A stretch of DNA of 17,738 nucleotides from an uncultured Eubacteriales bacterium (GTDB taxonomy: Bacteria > Bacillota > Clostridia > Oscillospirales > Oscillospiraceae): assembly GCA_900548625.1 (NCBI GenBank), contig URLO01000046.1, forward strand, positions 1-17,738, given 5' to 3'. Position 1 is the first letter of the stretch. The number at the start of each line of letters is the position of its first letter. Shown here one piece after another: positions 6,093-13,785 of this stretch. The position numbers were made by a program, and so were the translations under genes. The notes beneath the pieces were generated by a model, which ran no database searches, had not been told where the DNA came from, and was given only the letters and a program-made list of their open reading frames with translations.

Positions 6093-6674
6093 ATGGCCAT
6101 GTCGTATGTCTGGTGTTTTCTTCTCCTTGTGTCAATCGCTTACAGCATTTTCGCCGGAACTGCCCCGCAGACCGGTTCTGCGGCGCTTTCCGGCGCGCAA
6201 AGCGGCGTCACGCTTGCGATTTCCCTCGCGGGCGTTCTGTGCTTGTGGAGCGGACTCAGCCGCGTCATGGAAAAAAGCGGTCTTGCCGCAAAGCTCGCTT
6301 CCCTTCTTCGTCCGCTGCTCGCGCGCCTCTTTCCCGACAGTGCCCGCGACGCAGCGGCGCTTCAAAATCTTAGCGGAAACTTTACGGCAAACCTCCTCGG
6401 ACTCGGCAGCGCCGCCACGCCGCTTGGCATGGCCGCCGTCCGGCGGATGCAGACGCTTTCCGGCAGTCCGGACGCCTCCGACGAGATGTGCCGCCTCATT
6501 GTCCTCAATACCGCCTCCGTTCAGCTCATCCCATCCACGGTCGCTGCCGTCCGTGCCTCGCTTGGCGCGCCGCGTGCATTTGAGATCCTTCCCGCCGTCT
6601 GGCTGACCTCCCTCTGCTCTGTCACGGCGGGTCTTTTTGCGGCAAAGCTTTTTTCAAGGTGGTGGCGCACATGA
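6093..6674 (+). CDS. spmA: Spore maturation protein A
   Basis: SpmA works with SpmB in the developing spore membrane; in Bacillus and Clostridium both are needed for full dehydration of the spore core and heat resistance. The 193-residue protein has several hydrophobic segments (YVWCFLLLVSIAYSIFAG at the start, VTLAISLAGVLCLWSGLSRV, and one near the end), the family stretch LSGNFTANLLGLGSAATPLG, and the conserved LIVLNTASVQLIPSTVAA. This is the nucleoside-recognition/Gate fold. The ATG at 6093 follows GGAGG (6079-6083) by 9 nt; an open frame runs far upstream but into abrB. It overlaps spmB by four bases (ATGA), so the two are translationally coupled. Presence of both genes suggests that the organism forms endospores. 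Confidence 0.93.
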   Translation: MAMSYVWCFLLLVSIAYSIFAGTAPQTGSAALSGAQSGVTLAISLAGVLCLWSGLSRVMEKSGLAAKLASLLRPLLARLFPDSARDAAALQNLSGNFTANLLGLGSAATPLGMAAVRRMQTLSGSPDASDEMCRLIVLNTASVQLIPSTVAAVRASLGAPRAFEILPAVWLTSLCSVTAGLFAAKLFSRWWRT

Positions 6675-7180
6675 CAGATATCCTCGTTCCGGTGCTTCTG
6701 CTGCTCGTCTCCTGCCATGCCCTTCGCAAAAAAGAGGACGTCTATTCTCTGCTTGTGCTCGGCGCGCAGGATGGTCTGCGCCTGCTCGCGTCCATCCTGC
6801 CCGCGCTCGTCATTCTGCTTACCGCCGTCTCAATGCTCCGCGAAAGCGGCTGTCTCGCTTTTTTGACGCGCCTGTTTTCTCCGGTCTGTTCGTTTTTCGG
6901 CATTCCGTCCGAGCTTGTACCGCTCATGCTCGTCCGCCCTCTCAGCGGCAGCGCGGCGCTTGCCGTCGGCGCGGAGCTGATGCGGACGCACGGCGTCGAT
7001 TCTCTCATCGGGCGCACCGCCGCCGTCATGCTCGGCAGCACCGAAACGACCTTCTATACCATCAGCGTCTATTTTGGCGCGGCAGGTGTCCGCCGCACCC
7101 GTTATACCCTGCCCGCCGCGTGCATCGCCGACCTGACCGGCTTTTTTGTCGCCGCCCTGAGTACAAAACTCCTGTTTTAG
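6671..7180 (+). CDS. spmB: Spore maturation protein B
   Basis: This is the partner of SpmA in spore core dehydration, also a multi-pass protein of the Gate family. It has 169 residues with membrane segments at about 1-17 (MTDILVPVLLLLVSCHA), 42-58 (ILPALVILLTAVSML) and the C terminus, and the family signatures LMLVRPLSGSAALAV and MLGSTETTFYTISVYFGA. The ATG at 6671 shares its bases with the spmA stop and follows AAGGTGG by 7 nt, so I prefer it over an earlier GTG at 6659. There is no terminator after it; the argS promoter follows within a few bases, so some spmAB transcripts may run into argS. Confidence 0.93.
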   Translation: MTDILVPVLLLLVSCHALRKKEDVYSLLVLGAQDGLRLLASILPALVILLTAVSMLRESGCLAFLTRLFSPVCSFFGIPSELVPLMLVRPLSGSAALAVGAELMRTHGVDSLIGRTAAVMLGSTETTFYTISVYFGAAGVRRTRYTLPAACIADLTGFFVAALSTKLLF

Positions 7181-7182
7181 CT

Positions 7183-7212
7183 CTGTACTTTTCCGGGAAG
7201 TATTGCTATAAT
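7183..7212 (+). promoter_or_regulatory. Predicted sigma-A promoter of argS
   Basis: CTGTAC (7183-7188), 18-bp spacer, TATAAT (7207-7212) preceded by TGC, an extended -10. It lies 38 nt upstream of the start codon, leaving no room for a T-box leader. Confidence 0.65.
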
Positions 7213-7250
7213 AATAAGAATGAATAATGTACGAATGTGAGGAATCCCAG

Positions 7251-9008
7251 ATGGAATTACTGCTTGACTTGATTTCGCGCGAGGTCTCCGGCGCATTTTC
7301 CGCCGCCGGCTATGACGCGTCCTACGGAAAGGTCACGCTCTCGAACCGCCCCGACCTGTGTGAGTATCAGTGCAACGGCGCCATGCCCGCCGCCAAGGCG
7401 TATCACAAGGCGCCCATCCAGATCGCCGAAGATGTCGCGGCAAATCTCACCGGCAGCACCCTGTTTTCCCAGGTCGATGCCGTGAAGCCCGGCTTTCTGA
7501 ACCTGCGCGTCTCGAACGCATATCTGACCGACTATCTCGCGCAGATGTCCTCGGCGGAGCATTTCGGCGTCACCGCCGAGCGCGCACCGCGCACCGTTGT
7601 CCTTGACTACGGCGGAGCGAACGTGGCAAAGCCGCTGCATGTCGGCCACCTGCGCAGCGCCATCATCGGCGAGTCCATCAAGCGTATCTACCGCTTCTTC
7701 GGTGACACCGTGATCGGCGACGTCCATCTCGGTGACTGGGGTCTTCAGATGGGTCTTGTCATCGAGGGTCTGCGCGACCGCCAGCCGGACCTCCCCTATT
7801 TTGACGATGCGTTTACCGGTGAATATCCCGCCGAAGCGCCGTTCACCATCTCCGACCTTGAGGAGATCTATCCCGCAGCCAGCGCCCGCAGCAAAACGGA
7901 CGAGGCGTTTGCCCACCGTGCGCACGAGGCCACCCGCAAGCTTCAGGAGAAAATCCCCGGCTACTACGCCCTCTGGCAGCACATCATCCGCGTCTCCGTT
8001 GCAGACCTCCGCAAGAACTACGGCGACCTGAACGTTACGTTCGACGCGTGGCTCGGCGAGAGCGACGCCCAGCCCTACATTCCGCAGATGCTCAAGATCA
8101 TTGAGGACAAGCACCTTGCCGTCGAGTCCGAGGGCGCGCTGGTCGTGCCCGTTCAGGAGGATACCGACACGAAGGAGCTCCCGCCCTGCATCCTCGTCAA
8201 ATCCGACGGCGCGACGCTCTATGCCACGACCGACCTTGCCACCATCCTCCAGCGCGAGCAGGATTATCACCCCGACAAGATCCTCTACGTCGTCGATAAG
8301 CGTCAGAGCCTGCACTTTGAGCAGGTCTTCCGCACAGCCCGTAAGGCAGAGCTCGTTCCGCCCACGACCGAGCTTCAGCACATCGGCTTCGGCACAATGA
8401 ACGGCAAGGACGGCAAGCCCTTCAAGACCCGTGAGGGCGGCGTGATGCGCCTGTCCCGCCTCATCTCCGAGATCACCGACTACGTCATGCAGAAGATCAC
8501 CGAAAACCAGACGGTCTCCGATGCCGACCTTTCCGAAACGGCGGGCAAGATCGCGCTGGCAGCGCTCAAATACGGCGACCTCAGCAACCTCGCCACCAAG
8601 GACTATATCTTTGATCTTGACCGTTTCTCGTCCTTCGAGGGCAACACCGGCCCGTATCTGCTGTATACGATCGTCCGCATCAAGTCCATCCTCGCAAAGT
8701 ACGACGGTGATGTCTCCGCCGCAAAGCTCCTGCCGCCTGACGGCGCGGAGCAGAAGGAGCTGATGCGCATTCTCGCGCGTCTGGCCGACTCTCTGCGTGC
8801 CGCCTGCCGCGACTCCGCGCCGAACGTCATCTGCTCCTACGTCTATGAGCTGGCTGTCGCCGCGAACAAGTTCTATCATGACGTGCGCATCATCTCCGAG
8901 CCGGACGAGGCAAAGAAAGCGAGCTATATCGCGCTCATCGACCTCACGCGCCGCGTGATGGAGACGTGCATCGACCTGCTCGGCTTCTCCGCTCCCGACA
9001 AAATGTAA
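7251..9008 (+). CDS. argS: Arginine--tRNA ligase
   Basis: This class I aminoacyl-tRNA synthetase charges tRNA-Arg with arginine using ATP, in the cytosol. The 585-residue protein shows the N-terminal ArgRS-specific domain (about 1-110), the HIGH signature as HVGH (130-133, within ANVAKPLHVGHLRSAI), GDVHLGDWGLQMG, the catalytic core with TLYATTDLATI, a KMSK-region equivalent KPFKTREGG (about 389-397), and the C-terminal DALR anticodon-binding domain (from about 475, with FSSFEGNTGPYLLYT just before). Length is normal. The ATG at 7251 is chosen because TGAGGAA (7238-7244) precedes it by 6 nt; the ATG at 7227 has no such site. The lack of a canonical KMSKS is common in this ArgRS type. It is a single-gene unit with its own promoter and terminator. 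Confidence 0.96.
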   Translation: MELLLDLISREVSGAFSAAGYDASYGKVTLSNRPDLCEYQCNGAMPAAKAYHKAPIQIAEDVAANLTGSTLFSQVDAVKPGFLNLRVSNAYLTDYLAQMSSAEHFGVTAERAPRTVVLDYGGANVAKPLHVGHLRSAIIGESIKRIYRFFGDTVIGDVHLGDWGLQMGLVIEGLRDRQPDLPYFDDAFTGEYPAEAPFTISDLEEIYPAASARSKTDEAFAHRAHEATRKLQEKIPGYYALWQHIIRVSVADLRKNYGDLNVTFDAWLGESDAQPYIPQMLKIIEDKHLAVESEGALVVPVQEDTDTKELPPCILVKSDGATLYATTDLATILQREQDYHPDKILYVVDKRQSLHFEQVFRTARKAELVPPTTELQHIGFGTMNGKDGKPFKTREGGVMRLSRLISEITDYVMQKITENQTVSDADLSETAGKIALAALKYGDLSNLATKDYIFDLDRFSSFEGNTGPYLLYTIVRIKSILAKYDGDVSAAKLLPPDGAEQKELMRILARLADSLRAACRDSAPNVICSYVYELAVAANKFYHDVRIISEPDEAKKASYIALIDLTRRVMETCIDLLGFSAPDKM

Positions 9009-9017
9009 GACCGCGCC

Positions 9018-9052
9018 CCCGCCGGAACCGTACCGTTCCGGCGGGATTTTTT
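9018..9052 (+). terminator. Rho-independent terminator of argS
   Basis: An 11-bp perfect stem (CCCGCCGGAAC with GTTCCGGCGGG), 6-nt loop, then ATTTTTT. It starts 9 nt after the argS stop. Confidence 0.9.
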
Positions 9053-9115
9053 GTAAAAAGGGAAAACTGCACAAAACCATAAGGAAAATATCGGCACAGA
9101 TTATGTCAATTCCTG

Positions 9116-9144
9116 TAGACAAAACAGGATGCATATACTATAAT
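9116..9144 (+). promoter_or_regulatory. Predicted sigma-A promoter of the O-acylation operon
   Basis: TAGACA (9116-9121), 17-bp spacer, TATAAT (9139-9144). It is the only clear promoter before the four same-strand genes that follow, with the first start codon 36 nt downstream. Confidence 0.75.
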
Positions 9145-9180
9145 GATTTTGCTCGACTTCGACCTTTGGAGGATACACTG

Positions 9181-10008
9181 ATGAATCTGCGGACTTGGGG
9201 ACGCAAGGCGATGACGCTGTTGCCTCTGGTCTTTTTTTTACTGCTTATTTTCTGGGTCTTTTTGATTCCCAACCATCGATATATACCCAAAGCAACACAG
9301 GCGCAGGTCGACTCCGGACGCGAGTGGCTGCTCGCGCAGGAGGCGCACGACCCTGCTGACGTGGATGCACAGCTCAAGGCGATCCGTCAGGCGGAGCTTG
9401 ACGCCAGACGCGACGAGTGGCTGCATGAGCTGCAAACCGGCGTCATCTCTGTCTGGTCGCTTTTTGACGATTACGCCCTTCTCGGCGACTCTCGCACGAT
9501 GGGCTTCTCTTTCTATGACTATATGCCCTCTGAGCGTGTACTGGCGGACTCCGGTGCAACCATCAACAAGGTCGCAGATCACCTTGACGAGCTCAAGAAT
9601 CTCTCCCCGACGAGCATTTTTCTGACCTATGGCATCAATGACGTGGGCATCGGATACTGGCCCACGCCGGAGGATTATGTCAACAAGATGGACGAAACGC
9701 TCAAGCTTCTCAAGCAGGAGCTGCCGAACGCCACCGTCTACGTCAACTCCATCATTCCCGCCATCGATCCCGCCTTCAAGCGCGGCCCTGCATGGCGCAG
9801 CATTCCGGATTATAACGCCGCCGTCAAGGCCTACTGTGAGGAAAACGGCGTTCCCTACATTGACATCACATCGCTCTGTACGGAGAACCAGAACCTGTAT
9901 CAGGCCGACGGCATCCATATGATGAGCGAGTTCTATCCCAAATGGGCTGTATGCATGATTACTGAGGTATATGACTATGTCTTCCAAAACACCGACGACG
10001 CCGAATGA
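9181..10008 (+). CDS. Membrane-anchored SGNH/GDSL-type hydrolase
   Basis: This is likely an extracytoplasmic esterase or acyltransferase. The 275-residue protein starts with a short basic cytoplasmic tail and one membrane anchor (about 12-30, TLLPLVFFLLLIFWVFLIP), then a helical linker and an SGNH domain. Visible catalytic blocks are LLGDSRT (nucleophile S104), TYGINDVG (N153, D154) and the C-terminal D243-x2-H246 in ADGIHM. The middle block II Gly is less plain. The ATG at 9181 follows GGAGG by about 9 nt; an upstream frame to 9103 covers the promoter. It is the first gene of a four-gene operon and overlaps the next gene by 32 nt. In MBOAT-linked operons such enzymes move or remove acyl groups on cell-surface polymers; the polymer here is unknown. 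Confidence 0.85.
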   Translation: MNLRTWGRKAMTLLPLVFFLLLIFWVFLIPNHRYIPKATQAQVDSGREWLLAQEAHDPADVDAQLKAIRQAELDARRDEWLHELQTGVISVWSLFDDYALLGDSRTMGFSFYDYMPSERVLADSGATINKVADHLDELKNLSPTSIFLTYGINDVGIGYWPTPEDYVNKMDETLKLLKQELPNATVYVNSIIPAIDPAFKRGPAWRSIPDYNAAVKAYCEENGVPYIDITSLCTENQNLYQADGIHMMSEFYPKWAVCMITEVYDYVFQNTDDAE

Positions 10009-11050
10009 CCTGTTTTCCGACGGTATGCCCGATCTGACCCCGGAGCAGAAGTCGCTCGCGCTCGATGACATCCTTGCGGAGTTCGGCTCCGCCCTGCAAT
10101 CGCCGCCGCCTGCGGAGCCGGAGTCTTCCGCTCCCGCTGCCCGGCAGGAGCAGAAAACCGAGCCGCCTGCCGAAGCCGCCGCGCCGTCTCTTGTGATCGA
10201 CGGCTATGACTTTTCGCAGTTCCTGTCGGATGACTTCGGCGCATCGCAGGACGATGCCGCACCGCCTGTGCAGGCGCCTCCCGCCGCAGAGCCGTCGCAG
10301 GCGCCGGCTGAGCAGCCCGCTGCCGAAGCCCGGCCGCAAGACGCGCCAACGGCTTCCGAGGCCGCCGAACCGTCACTCGTAATTGACGGCGTGGATTTTT
10401 CCGAGTTTCTGTCAGATGATTTTGCGCCGGAAGCACCCTCCCCTGCGCCTGTTTCCTGCAAGCCTGCGCAGCCGCGCGAGCAGCAGAAAAAGCCCGCGCC
10501 AAAGGCGACAAAATCCGCGTCTGTCCCCGATGAAAATGCACCGCGGCCGCAGATTCGCCGCCGCAAAGCAACGCCCGGCGGCATTCTCCTGCGCATCGCC
10601 GCCTTTGCCGCCGTGCTGGCGACCGTTGTCTTTCTCTATACGCAGGTCATGCAGGACCGCGTCAGCAGCGCCAGCTTTGACGATGTCAGCCGCGCTGTCC
10701 TTGACCAGCTTGATCTGGATGAAATGCAGCCTGCCGACGCGCAGATGATCCGCCGTCTGTACGGCTTTGCACCGTCGGAAATGGACGGCTGCACGCTCTA
10801 TTATCCCTCGACCAATATGGGCGCGCGCGAGCTTCTTCTGGTGAAGCTCTCCGACCTCTCGCAGCAGAAGGCGGTCACCGCCGCCATCACCGCCCGCCGT
10901 CAGACGCAGATGAACAGCTTTGAGGGCTACGGCATCGAGCAGTATGACCTGCTGGAGCACAGCGTACTCGAGGTGCAGGGCAACTATATTCTCTTTGTCG
11001 TCCATGAAAAAGCCGACGCCGTGCGTCAGGCATTTCTGAAAGCGCTCTAG
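9977..11050 (+). CDS. DUF4358 domain membrane protein with duplicated N-terminal motif
   Basis: This is a protein of unknown biochemistry, 357 residues. The N-terminal 200 residues are Pro/Ala/Glu-rich and probably disordered and cytoplasmic. They contain LALDDILAEFG (near residue 23) and two near-identical copies of SLVIDGxDFSxFLSDDF (residues 71-87 and 133-149). A basic stretch (RRRK) precedes a single membrane segment (about 201-222). The remaining, external part (about 230-355) looks like DUF4358: ASFDDVSRAVLDQLDLDEM, RRLYGFAPSEMDGC, a LLVKLSD strand and NYILFVVHEKADAVRQAF. DUF4358 genes often neighbour MBOAT and DHHW genes in clostridia. The ATG at 9977 is preferred over the one at 9971 for its 9-nt distance from GAGG. 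Its start lies inside the end of the preceding hydrolase gene. Confidence 0.8.
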   Translation: MSSKTPTTPNDLFSDGMPDLTPEQKSLALDDILAEFGSALQSPPPAEPESSAPAARQEQKTEPPAEAAAPSLVIDGYDFSQFLSDDFGASQDDAAPPVQAPPAAEPSQAPAEQPAAEARPQDAPTASEAAEPSLVIDGVDFSEFLSDDFAPEAPSPAPVSCKPAQPREQQKKPAPKATKSASVPDENAPRPQIRRRKATPGGILLRIAAFAAVLATVVFLYTQVMQDRVSSASFDDVSRAVLDQLDLDEMQPADAQMIRRLYGFAPSEMDGCTLYYPSTNMGARELLLVKLSDLSQQKAVTAAITARRQTQMNSFEGYGIEQYDLLEHSVLEVQGNYILFVVHEKADAVRQAFLKAL

Positions 11051-11081
11051 GCGCACACCGCTCATCCAAGGAGGAACCGCT

Positions 11082-12491
11082 GTGAATTTCAGCACACTCT
11101 TTTTTGTCTTTGTGTTCCTGCCCGTCAGCCTGATCTTATATCTGATCTGCCCGCGCGTTTGCAAAAACGCGCTTTTGGTGCTGGTCAGCTTCTGCTTCTA
11201 TGCCTGGGGCCAGCCGCTGCATCTGCTTCTGCTGCTCCTTGTGACCGTTTTCAACTACTGCGTCGCGCGCGACATCGGCGCGCGCGTGGAATCCGACAGC
11301 AGCGGCAGCAAGAGCGTTCTGGCAATCGGTGTTCTGTTCAATCTCCTTCTGCTTGTATTTTACAAGTATACCGGCTTTTTTGCCGAGCTTCTGAGCCTCG
11401 CTCTCCCGTTTGAGCTGACGGTCCCCACACCTGCGCTGCCGCTTGGCATCTCGTTTTTCACGTTCCAGAACATCTCCTGCCTTTCCGACGTCTATCACAA
11501 GCGCGCTCCGGCGCTCAAGAACCCGCTGGATTTCTGTCTTTACGTCAGCTTCTTCCCGAAGATGGTCTCCGGCCCCATCGTCCCCTACGCAAAGATGCAG
11601 CCGCAGCTCCGCAGCCACCCGGTCACGCTCGACAAGGTCGCGGACGGCGTGCCGATGCTCGTCGTCGGCCTTGCAAAAAAGGTGCTCCTTGCAGACGGCC
11701 TCGCTGTGACCTTTCAGGCGATCTCCGGACTCGGACGCGGCGCGCTTTCGGGCGGTTCGGCATGGCTCGGCGCGCTGTGCTATACGCTTCAGCTTTATTT
11801 TGACTTCAGCGGCTATTCCGACATGGCGATCGGCATGGCAAAGCTCTTCGGCTTTGATTTTGATGCGAACTTCGAGTATCCGTACCGCTCCGCCTCTTTG
11901 ACAGAGTTCTGGCGGCGCTGGCATGTCTCGCTTGGCCGCTGGTTCCGGGACTATGTCTATATTCCGCTCGGCGGCAGCCGCGTCAGCACCGCAAAATGCG
12001 TCCGCAACCTTCTGATCGTCTGGCTGCTCACGGGTCTTTGGCATGGCGCATCCCTCACCTTTGTTGTCTGGGGTCTTTATCACGGGCTGCTCCTGCTGCT
12101 CGAGAAGTACCCTCTCAAAAATGTCCTGCCGCGCATTCCTGCGTCCATCCGCCGCGTCATCACCTTCCTGTGCGTCCTGATCGGCTGGGTGTTCTTCTTT
12201 TCCCCCGATTTTGCCACAGCATTCACCTATCTCTCCGCCATGTTCGGAGGCGGAAGCCGCGCATTTATCGACCCGACCGTAAAGTATTACCTCGCGTCGA
12301 GCTGGAAGCTGCTTGCGATCGGCCTTCTTGGCTGCGGCCCCTGGGTGAAGGAGCTGTATGCACGGTATGTCTATCCGCAGCGCGGCCTTCAGATCGTCTT
12401 TTCTGCGGCGCTGCTTGCCGCGCTCGTCCTGCTCTGCGTTCCGTATATGATGAACGCAACCTACCAGTCCTTCCTCTATGCACAGTTCTGA
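11082..12491 (+). CDS. MBOAT-family O-acyltransferase (AlgI/DltB/PatA-like)
   Basis: This multi-pass membrane enzyme takes an acyl group, usually acetyl, from a cytoplasmic donor and passes it across the membrane for O-acylation of a surface polymer. The 469-residue protein has about ten or more hydrophobic segments and the MBOAT signatures LPLGISFFTFQNISCLSDVY, SFFPKMVSGPI, YFDFSGYSDMAIG, EFWRRWHVSLGRWFRDYVYI and LLTGLWHGAS, with the likely catalytic His at 321. The start is a GTG at 11082, 7 nt after a strong AAGGAGG (11068-11074). It is the third gene of the operon, 31 nt after the DUF4358 gene, and its end overlaps nothing essential. Substrate polymer (polysaccharide, teichoic acid or peptidoglycan) cannot be told. 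The adjacent DHHW protein points to an AlgI-AlgJ/X-like arrangement rather than the dlt system. Confidence 0.94.
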   Translation: MNFSTLFFVFVFLPVSLILYLICPRVCKNALLVLVSFCFYAWGQPLHLLLLLLVTVFNYCVARDIGARVESDSSGSKSVLAIGVLFNLLLLVFYKYTGFFAELLSLALPFELTVPTPALPLGISFFTFQNISCLSDVYHKRAPALKNPLDFCLYVSFFPKMVSGPIVPYAKMQPQLRSHPVTLDKVADGVPMLVVGLAKKVLLADGLAVTFQAISGLGRGALSGGSAWLGALCYTLQLYFDFSGYSDMAIGMAKLFGFDFDANFEYPYRSASLTEFWRRWHVSLGRWFRDYVYIPLGGSRVSTAKCVRNLLIVWLLTGLWHGASLTFVVWGLYHGLLLLLEKYPLKNVLPRIPASIRRVITFLCVLIGWVFFFSPDFATAFTYLSAMFGGGSRAFIDPTVKYYLASSWKLLAIGLLGCGPWVKELYARYVYPQRGLQIVFSAALLAALVLLCVPYMMNATYQSFLYAQF

Positions 12492-12522
12492 GGAAACCCA
12501 CGTCCAGAAACGAGGTGACACG

Positions 12523-13734
12523 ATGGACGCACCCAAAAAACAGCGGCAGCTTGATCCCGAGCGCCAGCAGTTCATCCTGACACGAAACCGACAGACGCAC
12601 GGCATGGTGCTGGCCGCCATGCTCCTGTTTCTCGTGCTGCTGTTCGGGCTGATCAATCTGCTTCGCCCGAAATCTACCTTCTCCGAAAACGAAAACCGCA
12701 AGCTGAGCGCGTACCCCAAGCCCACGCTCGCCTCGATCGCCGACGGCAGCTTTATGTCGTCGTTGGAATCGGCGTTTTCCGACCAGTTTTTCGGCAGAGA
12801 TCGCTGGATCGAAAGCAAGCTCCGCATGGATACCTTCCTCGGCCGCCGCGAATCCAACGGTGTCTACCTCTGTGATGACCGGTATCTCATGGAGATCCCG
12901 TCCGCACCGGACCCCGCCGTGCTGGGAAAGACCCTCAACGCGATGAACAATTTTGCCGTCCGTCACAACGATCTGAACATCTCCGCGATGATCGTTCCGA
13001 ATGCGTCCTATGTCATGCGTGACTATCTTCCGAAAAACGCCCCGGCGCACAGCCAGCAGGAGGATCTTTTCTCCATCGAACAGACGCTTTCCCCCTATAT
13101 GCAGTTCATCGACGTCACGCAGGCGCTCAAAAACCATGTAAGGGACGGCGTTTTCTACCGCACTGACCACCACTGGACGAGCCTCGGCGCGTGCTTCGCC
13201 TTTGAAGCCGCCGCAGAAAAGCTCGGCATTGCGACACCGCTCACAGACTACAGCATCCATATCCTTGCAAACGACTTTGAGGGAACGCTTGCCTCCAAGA
13301 GCGGCCGCCATGGCGTGACCGACACCGTGACCGCCTATGAAGCGCTCGGCTCCGATGTCTCCTATTATGTGATCTACGACAGCGCGCAGGAAAAGGCGGG
13401 CTCCATGTTCGTCTCCTCGGCGCTTGATGCCAAGGACAAATACACCGTGTTCTTCGGCGGCAACCATCCGCTCGTCACGCTCAAAACGACCGCCAACACC
13501 GGAAAGGTCCTGCTTTTGTTCAAGGACTCGTATGCCAACTGCTTTGTGCAGTTTCTGATCCCCTATTACGATCAGATCGTGATGGTTGACCCGCGCTATT
13601 ATTATGACAACGCCGACCAGCTCATCACGCAGCGCGCGGTCACAGATGTGCTGTTTTTGTACAATGACAGCACCTTCATAGCGGACACGGCTCTCTCCGA
13701 TACCCTGAACGCCGGTCTGCGCAGCGCAGAATAA
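12523..13734 (+). CDS. DHHW family protein, AlgX/AlgJ-like acyltransferase partner of the MBOAT
   Basis: This is an SGNH-like extracytoplasmic protein expected to take the acyl group from the MBOAT and place it on a polymer. The 403-residue protein has a charged N terminus, one membrane anchor (about 27-47, GMVLAAMLLFLVLLFGLINL), then the family opening FSENENRKLSAYPKPT. The Asp-His motif YRTDHHWTSLG (D215, H216, H217, W218) and the nucleophile block LLLFKDSYANCF (S336) follow, then MVDPRYYYDN, all typical of DHHW proteins. The ATG at 12523 follows GAGGTGA closely; an upstream ATG at 12478 lies within the end of the MBOAT gene. It starts 31 nt after the MBOAT stop and ends at a strong terminator, closing the operon. 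Confidence 0.9.
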   Translation: MDAPKKQRQLDPERQQFILTRNRQTHGMVLAAMLLFLVLLFGLINLLRPKSTFSENENRKLSAYPKPTLASIADGSFMSSLESAFSDQFFGRDRWIESKLRMDTFLGRRESNGVYLCDDRYLMEIPSAPDPAVLGKTLNAMNNFAVRHNDLNISAMIVPNASYVMRDYLPKNAPAHSQQEDLFSIEQTLSPYMQFIDVTQALKNHVRDGVFYRTDHHWTSLGACFAFEAAAEKLGIATPLTDYSIHILANDFEGTLASKSGRHGVTDTVTAYEALGSDVSYYVIYDSAQEKAGSMFVSSALDAKDKYTVFFGGNHPLVTLKTTANTGKVLLLFKDSYANCFVQFLIPYYDQIVMVDPRYYYDNADQLITQRAVTDVLFLYNDSTFIADTALSDTLNAGLRSAE

Positions 13735-13738
13735 GCTC

Positions 13739-13772
13739 AAAAGTCCGCTGAGTGCTTCTCAGCGGACTTTTT
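13739..13772. terminator. Bidirectional terminator between the DHHW gene and degV
   Basis: A 14-bp perfect stem (AAAAGTCCGCTGAG with CTCAGCGGACTTTT) and a 5-nt loop, with T-runs on both strands. It lies between convergent genes. Confidence 0.92.
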
Positions 13773-13785
13773 ATATTCGTTGAAA

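Noticed and set aside
7181..7250. T-box or other riboswitch upstream of argS
   Set aside because: Only 38 nt lie between the -10 and the start codon, too short for a T-box leader, and no terminator hairpin is present.
7257..9134. Long open frame on the minus strand (625 codons) opposite argS
   Set aside because: Same cause: antisense shadow of argS with a low-complexity translation. It would also cross the argS terminator and the next promoter.
11136..13740. Long minus-strand frames opposite the MBOAT and DHHW genes
   Set aside because: The plus-strand genes have clear family motifs, ribosome binding sites and close spacing. The antisense translations have none of these.
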